Origin: an uncultured Oscillospiraceae bacterium | GTDB lineage: Bacteria > Bacillota > Clostridia > Oscillospirales > Oscillospiraceae | NCBI GenBank assembly: GCA_944385065.1 | Contig: CALWVX010000129.1 | Span: 1-5,082 of the forward strand | Reading direction: 5' to 3' | DNA length: 5,082 bases | Shown here: piece after piece, positions 1-3,979 of the stretch | Layout: each line of letters opens with the position of its first letter | How positions within the stretch are numbered: position 1 is the stretch's first letter | The notes under the pieces: generated by a model | Database searches by the model: none | The model's input: the letters and a program-made list of their open reading frames with translations, nothing else | Told to the model about the DNA's origin: nothing | Position numbers and translations under genes: made by a program

Positions 1-429
1 CCCGGCTGCTTCAACCCGGAGGCCTGGGACTTCTCCTTCGGCTCCCCCTTCGGGGAGGAGCAGGTCCGGGAGATTCTGTCCCTGCTGGACAAGCCCTATA
101 TCCGGGGGCTGTCCCTGCTGGGGGGCGAGCCCTTCGAGCCGGCCAACCAGCCCGCGGTGCTGGAGCTGGTGCGCCGGGTGCGGGAGGCCCTGCCCGGCAA
201 GGACGTGTGGTGCTACACCGGCTATCTCTTTGAGGAGCTGGCCGCCGGCCGGGTGGGCGAACACAGCCGGGACCTGCTGGAGGGGCTGGACATTCTGGTG
301 GACGGCCCCTTTGTGGAGGCCCGGAAAAATCTGTCCCTCCGGTTCCGGGGGTCGGACAACCAGCGGATTCTGGACGTGCCCGCCTCGCTGGCGGCGGGGG
401 AGCCCCGCCCCTGGCGGGAGACGGAATAA
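1..429 (+). CDS. nrdG: Anaerobic ribonucleoside-triphosphate reductase activating protein, 3' part
   Basis: This is a radical SAM activase. It uses a [4Fe-4S] cluster and S-adenosylmethionine to install the glycyl radical on the class III ribonucleotide reductase NrdD, allowing dNTP synthesis without oxygen. The frame is open from base 1, and the visible 142 residues begin PGCFNPEAWDF. In the family motif CxxxCxxC this places the window edge just after the second cluster cysteine; the third is codon 3. Other family hallmarks are SLLGGEPFEP (the SAM-binding GGE/D-P stretch, about residues 38-47), WCYTGY (about 70-75), ILVDGPFVE and the C-terminal LRFRGSDNQR. Roughly 25-35 N-terminal residues are missing compared with the usual length of about 155-175. 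nrdD would be expected upstream, outside the window. The gene ends in TAA and is followed by a GC hairpin. The family call is secure; the truncation is only from the window edge. Confidence 0.95.
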   Translation, partial: PGCFNPEAWDFSFGSPFGEEQVREILSLLDKPYIRGLSLLGGEPFEPANQPAVLELVRRVREALPGKDVWCYTGYLFEELAAGRVGEHSRDLLEGLDILVDGPFVEARKNLSLRFRGSDNQRILDVPASLAAGEPRPWRETE

Positions 430-436
430 AACAGAC

Positions 437-461
437 GGGGCGGGCGCACAGCGCCCGCCCC
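437..461. terminator. GC hairpin between convergent genes, probable bidirectional terminator
   Basis: A perfect 11-bp stem (GGGGCGGGCGC / GCGCCCGCCCC) with a 3-nt ACA loop lies between the nrdG stop (427-429) and the stop of the convergent minus-strand gene (468-470). Read on the minus strand, the stem is followed by GTCTGTTTTATT, a usable U-rich tract. On the plus strand only TGCGGTTTA follows. It is therefore best placed to end the leftward transcript, and is a weaker intrinsic terminator for nrdG. Confidence 0.75.
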
Positions 462-467
462 TGCGGT

Positions 468-686
468 TTATCGGACCGTCAGCTCCGGCGCGGCCAGCAG
501 CTCGTCCAGCTGCCCGCGCAGGCGGTCCTGGAGCTCGGACAGGAGCACCCAGGCCCCGTGGAGCCCCAGCGCGCAGTTGTCCCCCATGCACTGGGCTGCC
601 GCCGCCTCGGCCCACACGATGTCCACCCCCTGCTCCATCTGGAACAGGGTCTCGTCCAGCTCCAGCAGGCGGCTGTACAGATTCAT
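468..686 (-). CDS. Small protein of unknown function (72 aa)
   Basis: I do not recognise this family. The ATG at 686 is chosen over an in-frame ATG further upstream (758) because a perfect AAGGAGG (694-700) sits 7 nt before it, and the upstream extension reads like intergenic sequence. The product starts MNLYSRLLELDETLFQMEQG and is acidic and probably largely helical. It has a short Ala-rich stretch (residues 27-31, AEAAA), two cysteines (C33, C38) in the segment QCMGDNC, and a leucine-rich C-terminal half (LLSELQDRLRGQLDELL) that could form an amphipathic helix. There is no signal peptide, clear membrane segment or DNA-binding motif. It lies 111 nt downstream of the RHH-like gene on the same strand. 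It is not basic and does not resemble RelE-type toxins. Strong RBS and complete frame support it being real; function is unknown. Confidence 0.7.
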   Translation of the reverse strand: MNLYSRLLELDETLFQMEQGVDIVWAEAAAAQCMGDNCALGLHGAWVLLSELQDRLRGQLDELLAAPELTVR

Positions 687-797
687 ACCGATACCTCCTT
701 GATTTTCCCCCGGCGGTATGGCATAATGGATTTGCCAGACCTTCGGGTGTGGTGACAAATAACGGATTCGCTCTGCTTTGACCGGAGGGCGTTTCCG
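687..797 (-). other. Intergenic leader between the RHH gene and the 72-aa gene
   Basis: This 111-bp stretch holds the AAGGAGG of the 72-aa gene (694-700) and one side of a long inverted repeat that starts at the RHH stop codon. A small imperfect hairpin lies at 735-752 (CCA-G-ACC / GGT-G-TGG around TTCG, read on the plus strand). I could not find a convincing -35/-10 pair for the 72-aa gene. It may be transcribed from the upstream RHH promoter or from a promoter too weak to recognise. Confidence 0.4.
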
Positions 798-803
798 TTA
801 TTT
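757..803 (-). terminator. Inverted repeat at the RHH stop codon, possible terminator or attenuator
   Basis: AAATAACGGA (757-766) and TCCGTTATTT (794-803) form a perfect 10-bp inverted repeat around a 27-nt interior that can itself partly pair (CGC...CTC against GAGCG on the minus strand). The TAA stop of the RHH gene (798-800) lies inside one arm. The downstream arm ends in ...TTATTTGTC on the minus strand, a short U-rich tail. It could end the RHH transcript or reduce read-through into the 72-aa gene. The large loop keeps confidence low. Confidence 0.4.
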
Positions 804-977
804 TTGTCTGCCGATCTCTTCATCGATCTTCTCCTCCAGCCATGCGGTTTTTGTCTTGCCTTCTTCCGCAAGCTTTCGTTCGATCGCTTCGGCTTTCTGC
901 CGGTCAATCAAAACGCTGAAATGCTTTCTGGTCTCCCGACGCTGCTTGAAGTAATCGGCCCGGCTTTTTCCCGCCAC
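798..977 (-). CDS. Small ribbon-helix-helix-like protein (59 aa, GTG start)
   Basis: This is probably a small DNA-binding protein of Arc/CopG/MetJ-like fold. Translation from GTG gives a 59-residue basic/acidic protein starting MAGKSRADYFKQRRETRKHF. Residues about 20-26 (FSVLIDR) fit the DNA-contacting beta strand. Residues about 27-40 (QKAEAIERKLAEEG) fit helix A. The T-K-T-A-W-L segment plus EEKIDEEI (about 41-56) fit helix B, in the place of the GxSRSELI turn of typical RHH proteins. The start is fixed by AAGGAGGTGA (982-991), 7 nt from GTG. There is a consensus-like promoter with two repeated boxes just upstream, as expected for an autoregulated repressor or antitoxin. No obvious toxin partner is adjacent. 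Codons AAA, GAA and CGA are frequent here, whereas the neighbours prefer AAG, GAG and CGG; this suggests horizontal origin. The fold call is from pattern, not from a database match. Confidence 0.75.
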   Translation of the reverse strand: MAGKSRADYFKQRRETRKHFSVLIDRQKAEAIERKLAEEGKTKTAWLEEKIDEEIGRQK

Positions 978-981
978 GGTT

Positions 982-991
982 TCACCTCCTT
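982..991 (-). promoter_or_regulatory. Ribosome binding site fixing the GTG start of the RHH gene
   Basis: AAGGAGGTGA on the minus strand matches the anti-Shine-Dalgarno almost fully. Its GGAGG core is 7 nt from the GTG at 977-975. No ATG is available at a comparable distance in frame. Confidence 0.85.
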
Positions 992-1027
992 GTAGCGCAA
1001 TACAAATATATCATGTTGCGCAATACA
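991..1027 (-). promoter_or_regulatory. Two 14-bp direct-repeat boxes, candidate operator of the RHH protein
   Basis: TGTAGCGCAATACA (991-1004) and TGTTGCGCAATACA (1014-1027) are identical at 13 of 14 positions and start 23 bp apart, close to two helical turns. Each is an imperfect palindrome (TGT...ACA around GCGC), and the second contains the perfect TTGCGCAA. One box lies between the -10 and the ribosome binding site. The other fills most of the -35/-10 spacer and abuts the -35. A bound protein would block RNA polymerase. Autoregulation by the adjacent RHH-like protein is the natural inference, because RHH repressors typically bind repeated short boxes. Confidence 0.65.
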
Positions 1028-1033
1028 TGTCAA
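1005..1033 (-). promoter_or_regulatory. Sigma-A type promoter of the RHH gene
   Basis: On the minus strand TTGACA (1033-1028) is a perfect -35 box. It is followed after exactly 17 nt by TATATT (1010-1005), a 5/6 match to the -10 consensus. The GTG start lies 27 nt beyond the -10, so the 5' leader is short. The two repeated boxes described separately overlap the promoter. Confidence 0.85.
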
Positions 1034-1072
1034 GAGGGCGTTCACCATTCCAAGTGCGACTTTAGGATTTTT

Positions 1073-1119
1073 CGCTGTCTGCGGACAGCGACCTACTTTG
1101 CCCACGGCGGCAAAGTAGG
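1073..1119 (+). repeat. Two adjacent perfect hairpins
   Basis: The first is CGCTGTC / GACAGCG (1073-1079 / 1084-1090) around TGCG. Read on the plus strand its loop is C(UGCG)G, a member of the very stable UNCG tetraloop class. The second is CCTACTTTGCC / GGCAAAGTAGG (1092-1102 / 1109-1119), a perfect 11-bp stem around CACGGC. Only one base separates them. No U-tract follows on either strand, so neither is a standard terminator. Confidence 0.7.
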
Positions 1120-1129
1120 CAAAACGCCG

Positions 1130-1169
1130 CTCAGGGGGAGGGGTGTTTCGATTCCCCCCTCCCCCTGAG
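1130..1169 (+). repeat. 14-bp GC hairpin
   Basis: CTCAGGGGGAGGGG (1130-1143) pairs perfectly with CCCCTCCCCCTGAG (1156-1169) around a 12-nt loop that contains TTTCGATT. No U-tract follows on either strand. The purine-rich arm also has two G-runs and might form alternative structures. Confidence 0.7.
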
Positions 1170-1188
1170 AACCTCCTCCCCACAGCGA

Positions 1189-1221
1189 CCAATCAGGGGG
1201 GACTGCGGTCCCCCCTATTGG
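1189..1221 (+). repeat. 14-bp hairpin with one bulge and a TGCG loop
   Basis: CCAAT-C-AGGGGGGAC (1189-1203) pairs with GTCCCCCCTATTGG (1208-1221); the C at 1194 is bulged. The loop TGCG is closed by C-G, giving a second C(UGCG)G tetraloop on the plus strand. This shared strand bias suggests that, if the block is transcribed, the plus strand is the functional RNA. Confidence 0.7.
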
Positions 1222-1467
1222 ATGTACCCCCCAGGGGAACGGGGGACGAAGGACCAGAGCCGGAAGATTCCGCCGTTCCCGAAGTCCCCCCGCAGGCGCG
1301 CCAATGAAACAAAGCAGCGCGGCCGGAACAAATTTCAGACTACCAGCGCCAGCGGGTTTGTTGGGAAAAGGAGGAGCAAGGGAGCGGACTTTGCGACGAC
1401 GCACCGCTGGATCCGGGGACCCCGCACGAGCCCAGCGCAGCGGCGAAATATCCTTTGATTTGAGGCA

Positions 1468-2064
1468 TCACCCCGCCGCTCGCCGGGCCAGCGCCGGGAT
1501 CTTCTCCTCCGCCCGGGACAGGATGGCCTCCACATCGGCCCCCTGAATGTCCAGATTCTCGGCCGCCAGACACAGGGTGTCCCCCACCCCCATCATGGCC
1601 GCCCAGGCCCGGAGATAGTCATAGCCCAGGTTCTGCGCCAGCACCGGCCCGCCGCCGGTGGTGAGATAGACCAGATGCCGGGCCCGGCTCATGCCCACCT
1701 GGACCCCCTCCCGGGTATACCGGAAGGTGACGCCCAGACAGCTGGCCCACTCCAGATACACCTTCAGGGCGGCGGGGAAGGACAGATCCCAATAGGGGGC
1801 CCCCACCACAATCAGATCGGCCCCGGCCACCTCCCGGGCGGGCTCCAGCAGAGGGGAATCCGCCCCGGTCCGGGCCAGCTCGTCCCGCTCCCGGGACAGC
1901 CGGTCGGTGAGCACCGGCAGCTCGGCTCCGGTCAGGTCCCGGCGTAGGACCCGGGTCTCAGGGTCCAGGGCGGCATACTCCGCCAGAAAGCGCCGGCACA
2001 GCCGGGCGGTACGGGAGGCCTCCGGGCCCCGCATGCAGGCGTCTACAAACAAAATCTGTCTCAT
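1468..2064 (-). CDS. AzoR-like FMN-dependent NAD(P)H oxidoreductase (flavodoxin-like fold)
   Basis: Likely a cytoplasmic flavoprotein that uses FMN and NAD(P)H to reduce quinones or azo/aromatic compounds by two electrons. Its 198 residues match the usual length of about 200 for AzoR/AcpD proteins. Domain hallmarks are the beta1 start MRQILFVDAC followed by a helix with S17-R-T, where the FMN phosphate loop lies; APYWDLSFPAALK (89-101), matching the family's APMYNF-IPAQLK FMN-binding segment; GVTFRYTREG (111-120), the most characteristic AzoR motif; and TTGGGP (135-140), equivalent to the TS-GG flavin contact. It begins with ATG inside the stop of the upstream pyruvate-kinase-like gene (ATGA overlap). 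An AGGAG lies about 9 nt before it, inside the upstream coding end, so the two are translationally coupled. The physiological substrate cannot be told from sequence; a quinone reductase role is equally possible. The family call is firm. Confidence 0.88.
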   Translation of the reverse strand: MRQILFVDACMRGPEASRTARLCRRFLAEYAALDPETRVLRRDLTGAELPVLTDRLSRERDELARTGADSPLLEPAREVAGADLIVVGAPYWDLSFPAALKVYLEWASCLGVTFRYTREGVQVGMSRARHLVYLTTGGGPVLAQNLGYDYLRAWAAMMGVGDTLCLAAENLDIQGADVEAILSRAEEKIPALARRAAG

Positions 2065-3107
2065 CGTGTTTTCTCCTGATCGTCAGATTGAAAATTGGGG
2101 GAATCTCCGGCCCCCTCCGGGGACAGGTCGTCCAGGGCGGCCCGGGCGGTTTTGACCAGATACTCCATGGCCTGGACGGGGTAGTCCCCCGCGGCGGTCT
2201 CGCCGGTGAGCATCAGCGAGTCCGCCCCGTCCAGCACCCCGTTGTAAATGTCGCACACCTCCGCCCGGGTGGGGACGGGCCGGCGCTCCATGGACCACAG
2301 CAGCTGGGTCACCAGACAAAAGGGCTTTCCCGCCTCCCGGCACCGGCGGGCGATGCGCTTCTGCAGGCCGGGCAGCTCCCACAGGGGGATGGCGTTGCCC
2401 AGATCCCCCCGGGCGATGCAGATCTGGTCGGCGGCCTCCAGAATCTCGTCCAGCCGCTCCACCCCCCGGCGGTTCTCGATCTTGGCCATGATCTTCACCC
2501 CGGCCAGCCCCCGCTGATCCAGGGCCCGGCGCAGCTCCTCCACGTCCGCCCGCCCCCGGACAAAGGGCTGGAGGATGTGGGTGGTCCCCAGCTCCCCCGC
2601 CAGATCCAGATTGGCCCGGTCCTGATCCGTCAGGGCGGGGGCGTCCACCTGGACCCCCAGAATGGCCAGGCTCTTGCGGCTGCGGAGGGTCCCGCCCCGG
2701 AGCACCCGGCACACAAGGCCGGCGTCGGACCTCTCCTCCCCCTCCAGCAGCAGCGCGCTGTCGTCCAGGGCGATCCGGTCCCCCGGGCGGACGGCCTCCC
2801 AGGCCGCAGGCGGGATGGGAATCCCCTCCTCCCCGCCCAGCAGGGTCCGCTCCCCCTGAACCAGCGGGACCGGGCGCTCCAGCGCCCCCACCCGCAGCTC
2901 GGGGCCCTGAAGGTCCAGGATCAGATGGGCGTCCTCCCGCCCCGCCCGCCGGGCGGCGGCCCGGAAGCCCTCCTCCAGCAGGGGGCGGCTGTCCGCCAGG
3001 GTCACATGGGACAGATTCAGCCGGGTCCCGGTCATCCCCGCCCGGAACAGGCCGTCCAGAGTCTGGGGGGCGGAGCAGGCGGGGCCCAGCGTGGCGTAAA
3101 ATTCCAT
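2061..3107 (-). CDS. Pyruvate-kinase-like protein lacking the C-terminal domain
   Basis: The family converts phosphoenolpyruvate and ADP to pyruvate and ATP. At 348 aa this member is far shorter than typical pyruvate kinases (about 470-585): it ends after the barrel and has no C-terminal allosteric domain. Visible motifs are YATLGPACS (4-12); GTRLNLSH (27-34), keeping Arg29, Asn31 and Ser33 of the RxNxSH potassium/phosphate site; LDLQGPELR (64-72, where DTKGPEIR is usual); a B-domain-like part (about 73-155) with GDRIALDD; AKIEN (208-212), with the catalytic Lys209 and metal ligand Glu211; ARGDLG (232-237), with metal ligand Asp235; VTQLLWSM (266-273), with Thr267; and PTRAEVCDIYNGVLDGADS with SGET-like TGET (301-304). 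So key catalytic residues remain, but KGVNLPG is replaced by KSLAILG. ATG at 3107 is chosen over longer frames because AAGGAG precedes it by 7 nt and a good promoter lies just upstream. It may be a low-activity or repurposed kinase; a main glycolytic pyk is probably elsewhere. Confidence 0.85.
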   Translation of the reverse strand: MEFYATLGPACSAPQTLDGLFRAGMTGTRLNLSHVTLADSRPLLEEGFRAAARRAGREDAHLILDLQGPELRVGALERPVPLVQGERTLLGGEEGIPIPPAAWEAVRPGDRIALDDSALLLEGEERSDAGLVCRVLRGGTLRSRKSLAILGVQVDAPALTDQDRANLDLAGELGTTHILQPFVRGRADVEELRRALDQRGLAGVKIMAKIENRRGVERLDEILEAADQICIARGDLGNAIPLWELPGLQKRIARRCREAGKPFCLVTQLLWSMERRPVPTRAEVCDIYNGVLDGADSLMLTGETAAGDYPVQAMEYLVKTARAALDDLSPEGAGDSPNFQSDDQEKTR

Positions 3108-3144
3108 GACAAAACTCCTTCTCACACAGGCTGCATTCTCCCCT

Positions 3145-3173
3145 ATTATGGGCCGGACGGGGCGGGAAGTCAA
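3145..3173 (-). promoter_or_regulatory. Promoter of the pyruvate-kinase-like / oxidoreductase operon
   Basis: On the minus strand TTGACT (3173-3168) is separated by exactly 17 nt from CATAAT (3150-3145); both are 5/6 matches to the sigma-A consensus. The leader to the ATG at 3107 is about 30 nt and contains AAGGAG. It is back-to-back with the ruvX promoter. Confidence 0.8.
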
Positions 3174-3174
3174 T

Positions 3175-3200
3175 GGGGGAAAAGGGTTGTATTTTCCCCC
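3175..3200. promoter_or_regulatory. Perfect 9-bp inverted repeat between divergent promoters, candidate operator
   Basis: GGGGGAAAA (3175-3183) and TTTTCCCCC (3192-3200) are exact inverted repeats around an 8-bp spacer. The element begins 1 bp beyond the -35 box of the leftward promoter and covers the -35 box of the rightward one. This is the classic position for a dimeric regulator acting on both transcripts. No regulator gene is adjacent, and the arms are simple homopolymer-like runs, so chance symmetry is possible. Confidence 0.45.
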
Positions 3201-3215
3201 CGGTTGTGGTATGGT
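3187..3215 (+). promoter_or_regulatory. Probable promoter of the ruvX operon
   Basis: TTGTAT (3187-3192), a 17-nt spacer and TATGGT (3210-3215) form a moderate sigma-A promoter (3/6 and 4/6 matches). The GTG start of ruvX is 22 nt after the -10 box, so the leader is very short, with the ribosome binding site almost at the RNA 5' end. Confidence 0.55.
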
Positions 3216-3223
3216 GGAACGGA

Positions 3224-3230
3224 AAGGAGG
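3224..3230 (+). promoter_or_regulatory. Ribosome binding site deciding the ruvX start
   Basis: AAGGAGG ends only 1 nt before the in-frame ATG at 3232, which is too close for normal initiation, but 7 nt before the GTG at 3238, which is ideal. An ATG at 3247 would be 16 nt away. GTG 3238 is therefore preferred, giving the usual family N-terminus. Confidence 0.75.
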
Positions 3231-3237
3231 GATGTCC

Positions 3238-3657
3238 GTGCGCGTGATGGCCATCGACTACGGCGACGCCCACACGGGGGTGGCCCTGTCCGACCCCACC
3301 GGCCTGCTCACCGGGGTCACCCGCACCATCCACAGCCGCAATCCCCGGGTGGTGCTGGACGAGCTGGTCCGGCTGATCGGGGAATATCAGGCGGAGGAGC
3401 TGGTGATGGGTTTCCCCCGGAACATGGACGGCACCGAGGGGCCCCGGGCCCAGCTGTACCGGGACTTCGCCCGGCAGCTGGAGGAGGCGTCGGGGAAAAC
3501 CGTGACGCTGTGGGACGAGCGGCGCACCACCGTGGACGCCCACCGGATTCTGCTGGAGGCGGGACAGAACGCCAAAAAGCGCAAAAAGACCGTGGACGCG
3601 GTGGCGGCCAGCCTGATTCTGGAGGGCTATCTGGACGCCCGCCGCCTGCGGTCATAA
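3238..3657 (+). CDS. ruvX: Putative pre-16S rRNA nuclease / Holliday junction resolvase RuvX (YqgF)
   Basis: A cytoplasmic RNase H-fold nuclease; E. coli YqgF is implicated in final 5' maturation of 16S rRNA, and the family was first proposed as a Holliday junction resolvase. The 139 residues equal the family's usual length. The first strand carries AIDYGDAHTGVALSDP (5-20), with the catalytic Asp7 and the G-D-x-x-x-G-V-A-x-S-D-P signature. LVMGFPRNMDG-TEGPRA (55-71) is the family's strongest motif and carries the acidic Glu67. LWDERRTTVDA (91-101) contains the conserved DER-TT segment. VDAVAASLILEGYL (119-132) supplies the last catalytic Asp120. It is first in a plus-strand operon with two redox-type genes, 15 nt before the next start, and divergent from the pyruvate-kinase-like gene. 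The ATG two codons upstream is an alternative start. Confidence 0.94.
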   Translation: MRVMAIDYGDAHTGVALSDPTGLLTGVTRTIHSRNPRVVLDELVRLIGEYQAEELVMGFPRNMDGTEGPRAQLYRDFARQLEEASGKTVTLWDERRTTVDAHRILLEAGQNAKKRKKTVDAVAASLILEGYLDARRLRS

Positions 3658-3672
3658 GGGAGGAACGAGAGT

Positions 3673-3957
3673 ATGTACCACATCTATGTCACCTATACCG
3701 CCAAGCCGGGCACCCGGGAGGAGTTTCTGGAGCAGATCGCCGCTCTGGGCCTGCGTCAGGCGGTGCTGGCCGAGGAGGGCTGCCTGGGGTATGATTACTA
3801 CCGGGCGGTGGACAACCCGGATCAGGTGCTCCTGGTGGAGCGGTGGGAGAGTCCCGCTCACCAGCAGGCCCACCTGAATCAGCCCCACATGCAGGCTCTG
3901 CCCGGCCTGAAGGAGCGGTATATTCTGGACACATCGCTGGAGCGCTACGAGCTGTAA
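3673..3957 (+). CDS. Putative quinol monooxygenase, ABM/YgiN family
   Basis: A 94-residue protein of the dimeric alpha-beta barrel superfamily (antibiotic biosynthesis monooxygenase domain). Members include YgiN quinol monooxygenase and the autoinducer-2 processing protein LsrG. The pattern is typical: first strand MYHIYVTYTAKPGTREEF (1-18), a helix to about residue 34, EEGCLGYDYYRAVDNPD (34-50), then LLVERWESPAHQQAHLNQPH (53-72) with the family's E-x-W and H-x-x-x-PH pattern, followed by a final strand YILDTSLERYEL. It has no cofactor motif; these enzymes act without metal or flavin. GGAGG (3659-3663) precedes the ATG by 9 nt, 15 nt after the ruvX stop, so it is cotranscribed. In an anaerobe an oxygen-using role is doubtful; binding or isomerisation of a small carbonyl or quinone compound is possible. 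The family call is firm, the function uncertain. Confidence 0.87.
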   Translation: MYHIYVTYTAKPGTREEFLEQIAALGLRQAVLAEEGCLGYDYYRAVDNPDQVLLVERWESPAHQQAHLNQPHMQALPGLKERYILDTSLERYEL

Positions 3958-3979
3958 CGGAGAGAAGGGAGCGGAACAT

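Larger units (their letters stand above)
1034..1467. repeat. Hairpin-rich intergenic block of about 430 bp, no convincing gene
   Basis: Between the RHH promoter and the stop of the oxidoreductase gene no frame has a credible start, ribosome binding site or recognisable product. Frames are open only because the sequence is GC-rich and low in stops. Four long inverted repeats follow each other in the first half (1073-1090, 1092-1119, 1130-1169, 1189-1221). The second half has runs of C and G (1227-1248), a 6-bp inverted repeat CGCTGG (1405-1410) / CCAGCG (1432-1437), and no T-rich terminator that I can see for the oxidoreductase operon. The dense, nested symmetry fits a dispersed, non-autonomous repeat (BIME/MITE-like) or a structured RNA. 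Gut Clostridia often carry such blocks, but I cannot confirm copy number from this window. Confidence 0.55.

Noticed and set aside
687..758. N-terminal extension of the 72-aa protein to an ATG at 758
   Set aside because: There is no ribosome binding site at 758, while AAGGAGG lies ideally before the ATG at 686. The extension is not protein-like.
683..907. 74-codon minus-strand frame overlapping the RHH gene
   Set aside because: It is a shifted frame of the RHH coding sequence continued through the intergenic inverted repeat. The GTG frame has the promoter, ribosome binding site and fold pattern.
798..977. Toxin-antitoxin pair formed by the RHH protein and the 72-aa protein
   Set aside because: The promoter and RHH protein fit an antitoxin, but the 72-aa protein is acidic, lacks RelE, MazF or PIN motifs and is 111 nt away behind a possible terminator. 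It is kept only as an open question.
1073..1221. CRISPR array or tandem repeat interpretation of the hairpin block
   Set aside because: The stems differ in sequence and spacing; there are no regularly spaced identical repeats with unique spacers.
908..1404. Two minus-strand open frames (908-1192 and 1093-1404) through the hairpin block and RHH promoter
   Set aside because: They run through stems, the promoter and part of the RHH gene in the wrong frame, with no domain. Low stop density in GC-rich DNA explains them.
3108..3254. N-terminal extension of the pyruvate-kinase-like protein to 3254
   Set aside because: It would translate its own promoter and the opposing ruvX leader. Family alignment begins at EFYATLGPA, just after the ATG at 3107.
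2088..3794. 568-codon open frame on the plus strand across the pyruvate-kinase-like gene and ruvX
   Set aside because: It overlaps several real genes in other frames, reads as Gly/Pro/Arg/Gln-rich low-complexity text and has no ribosome binding site.
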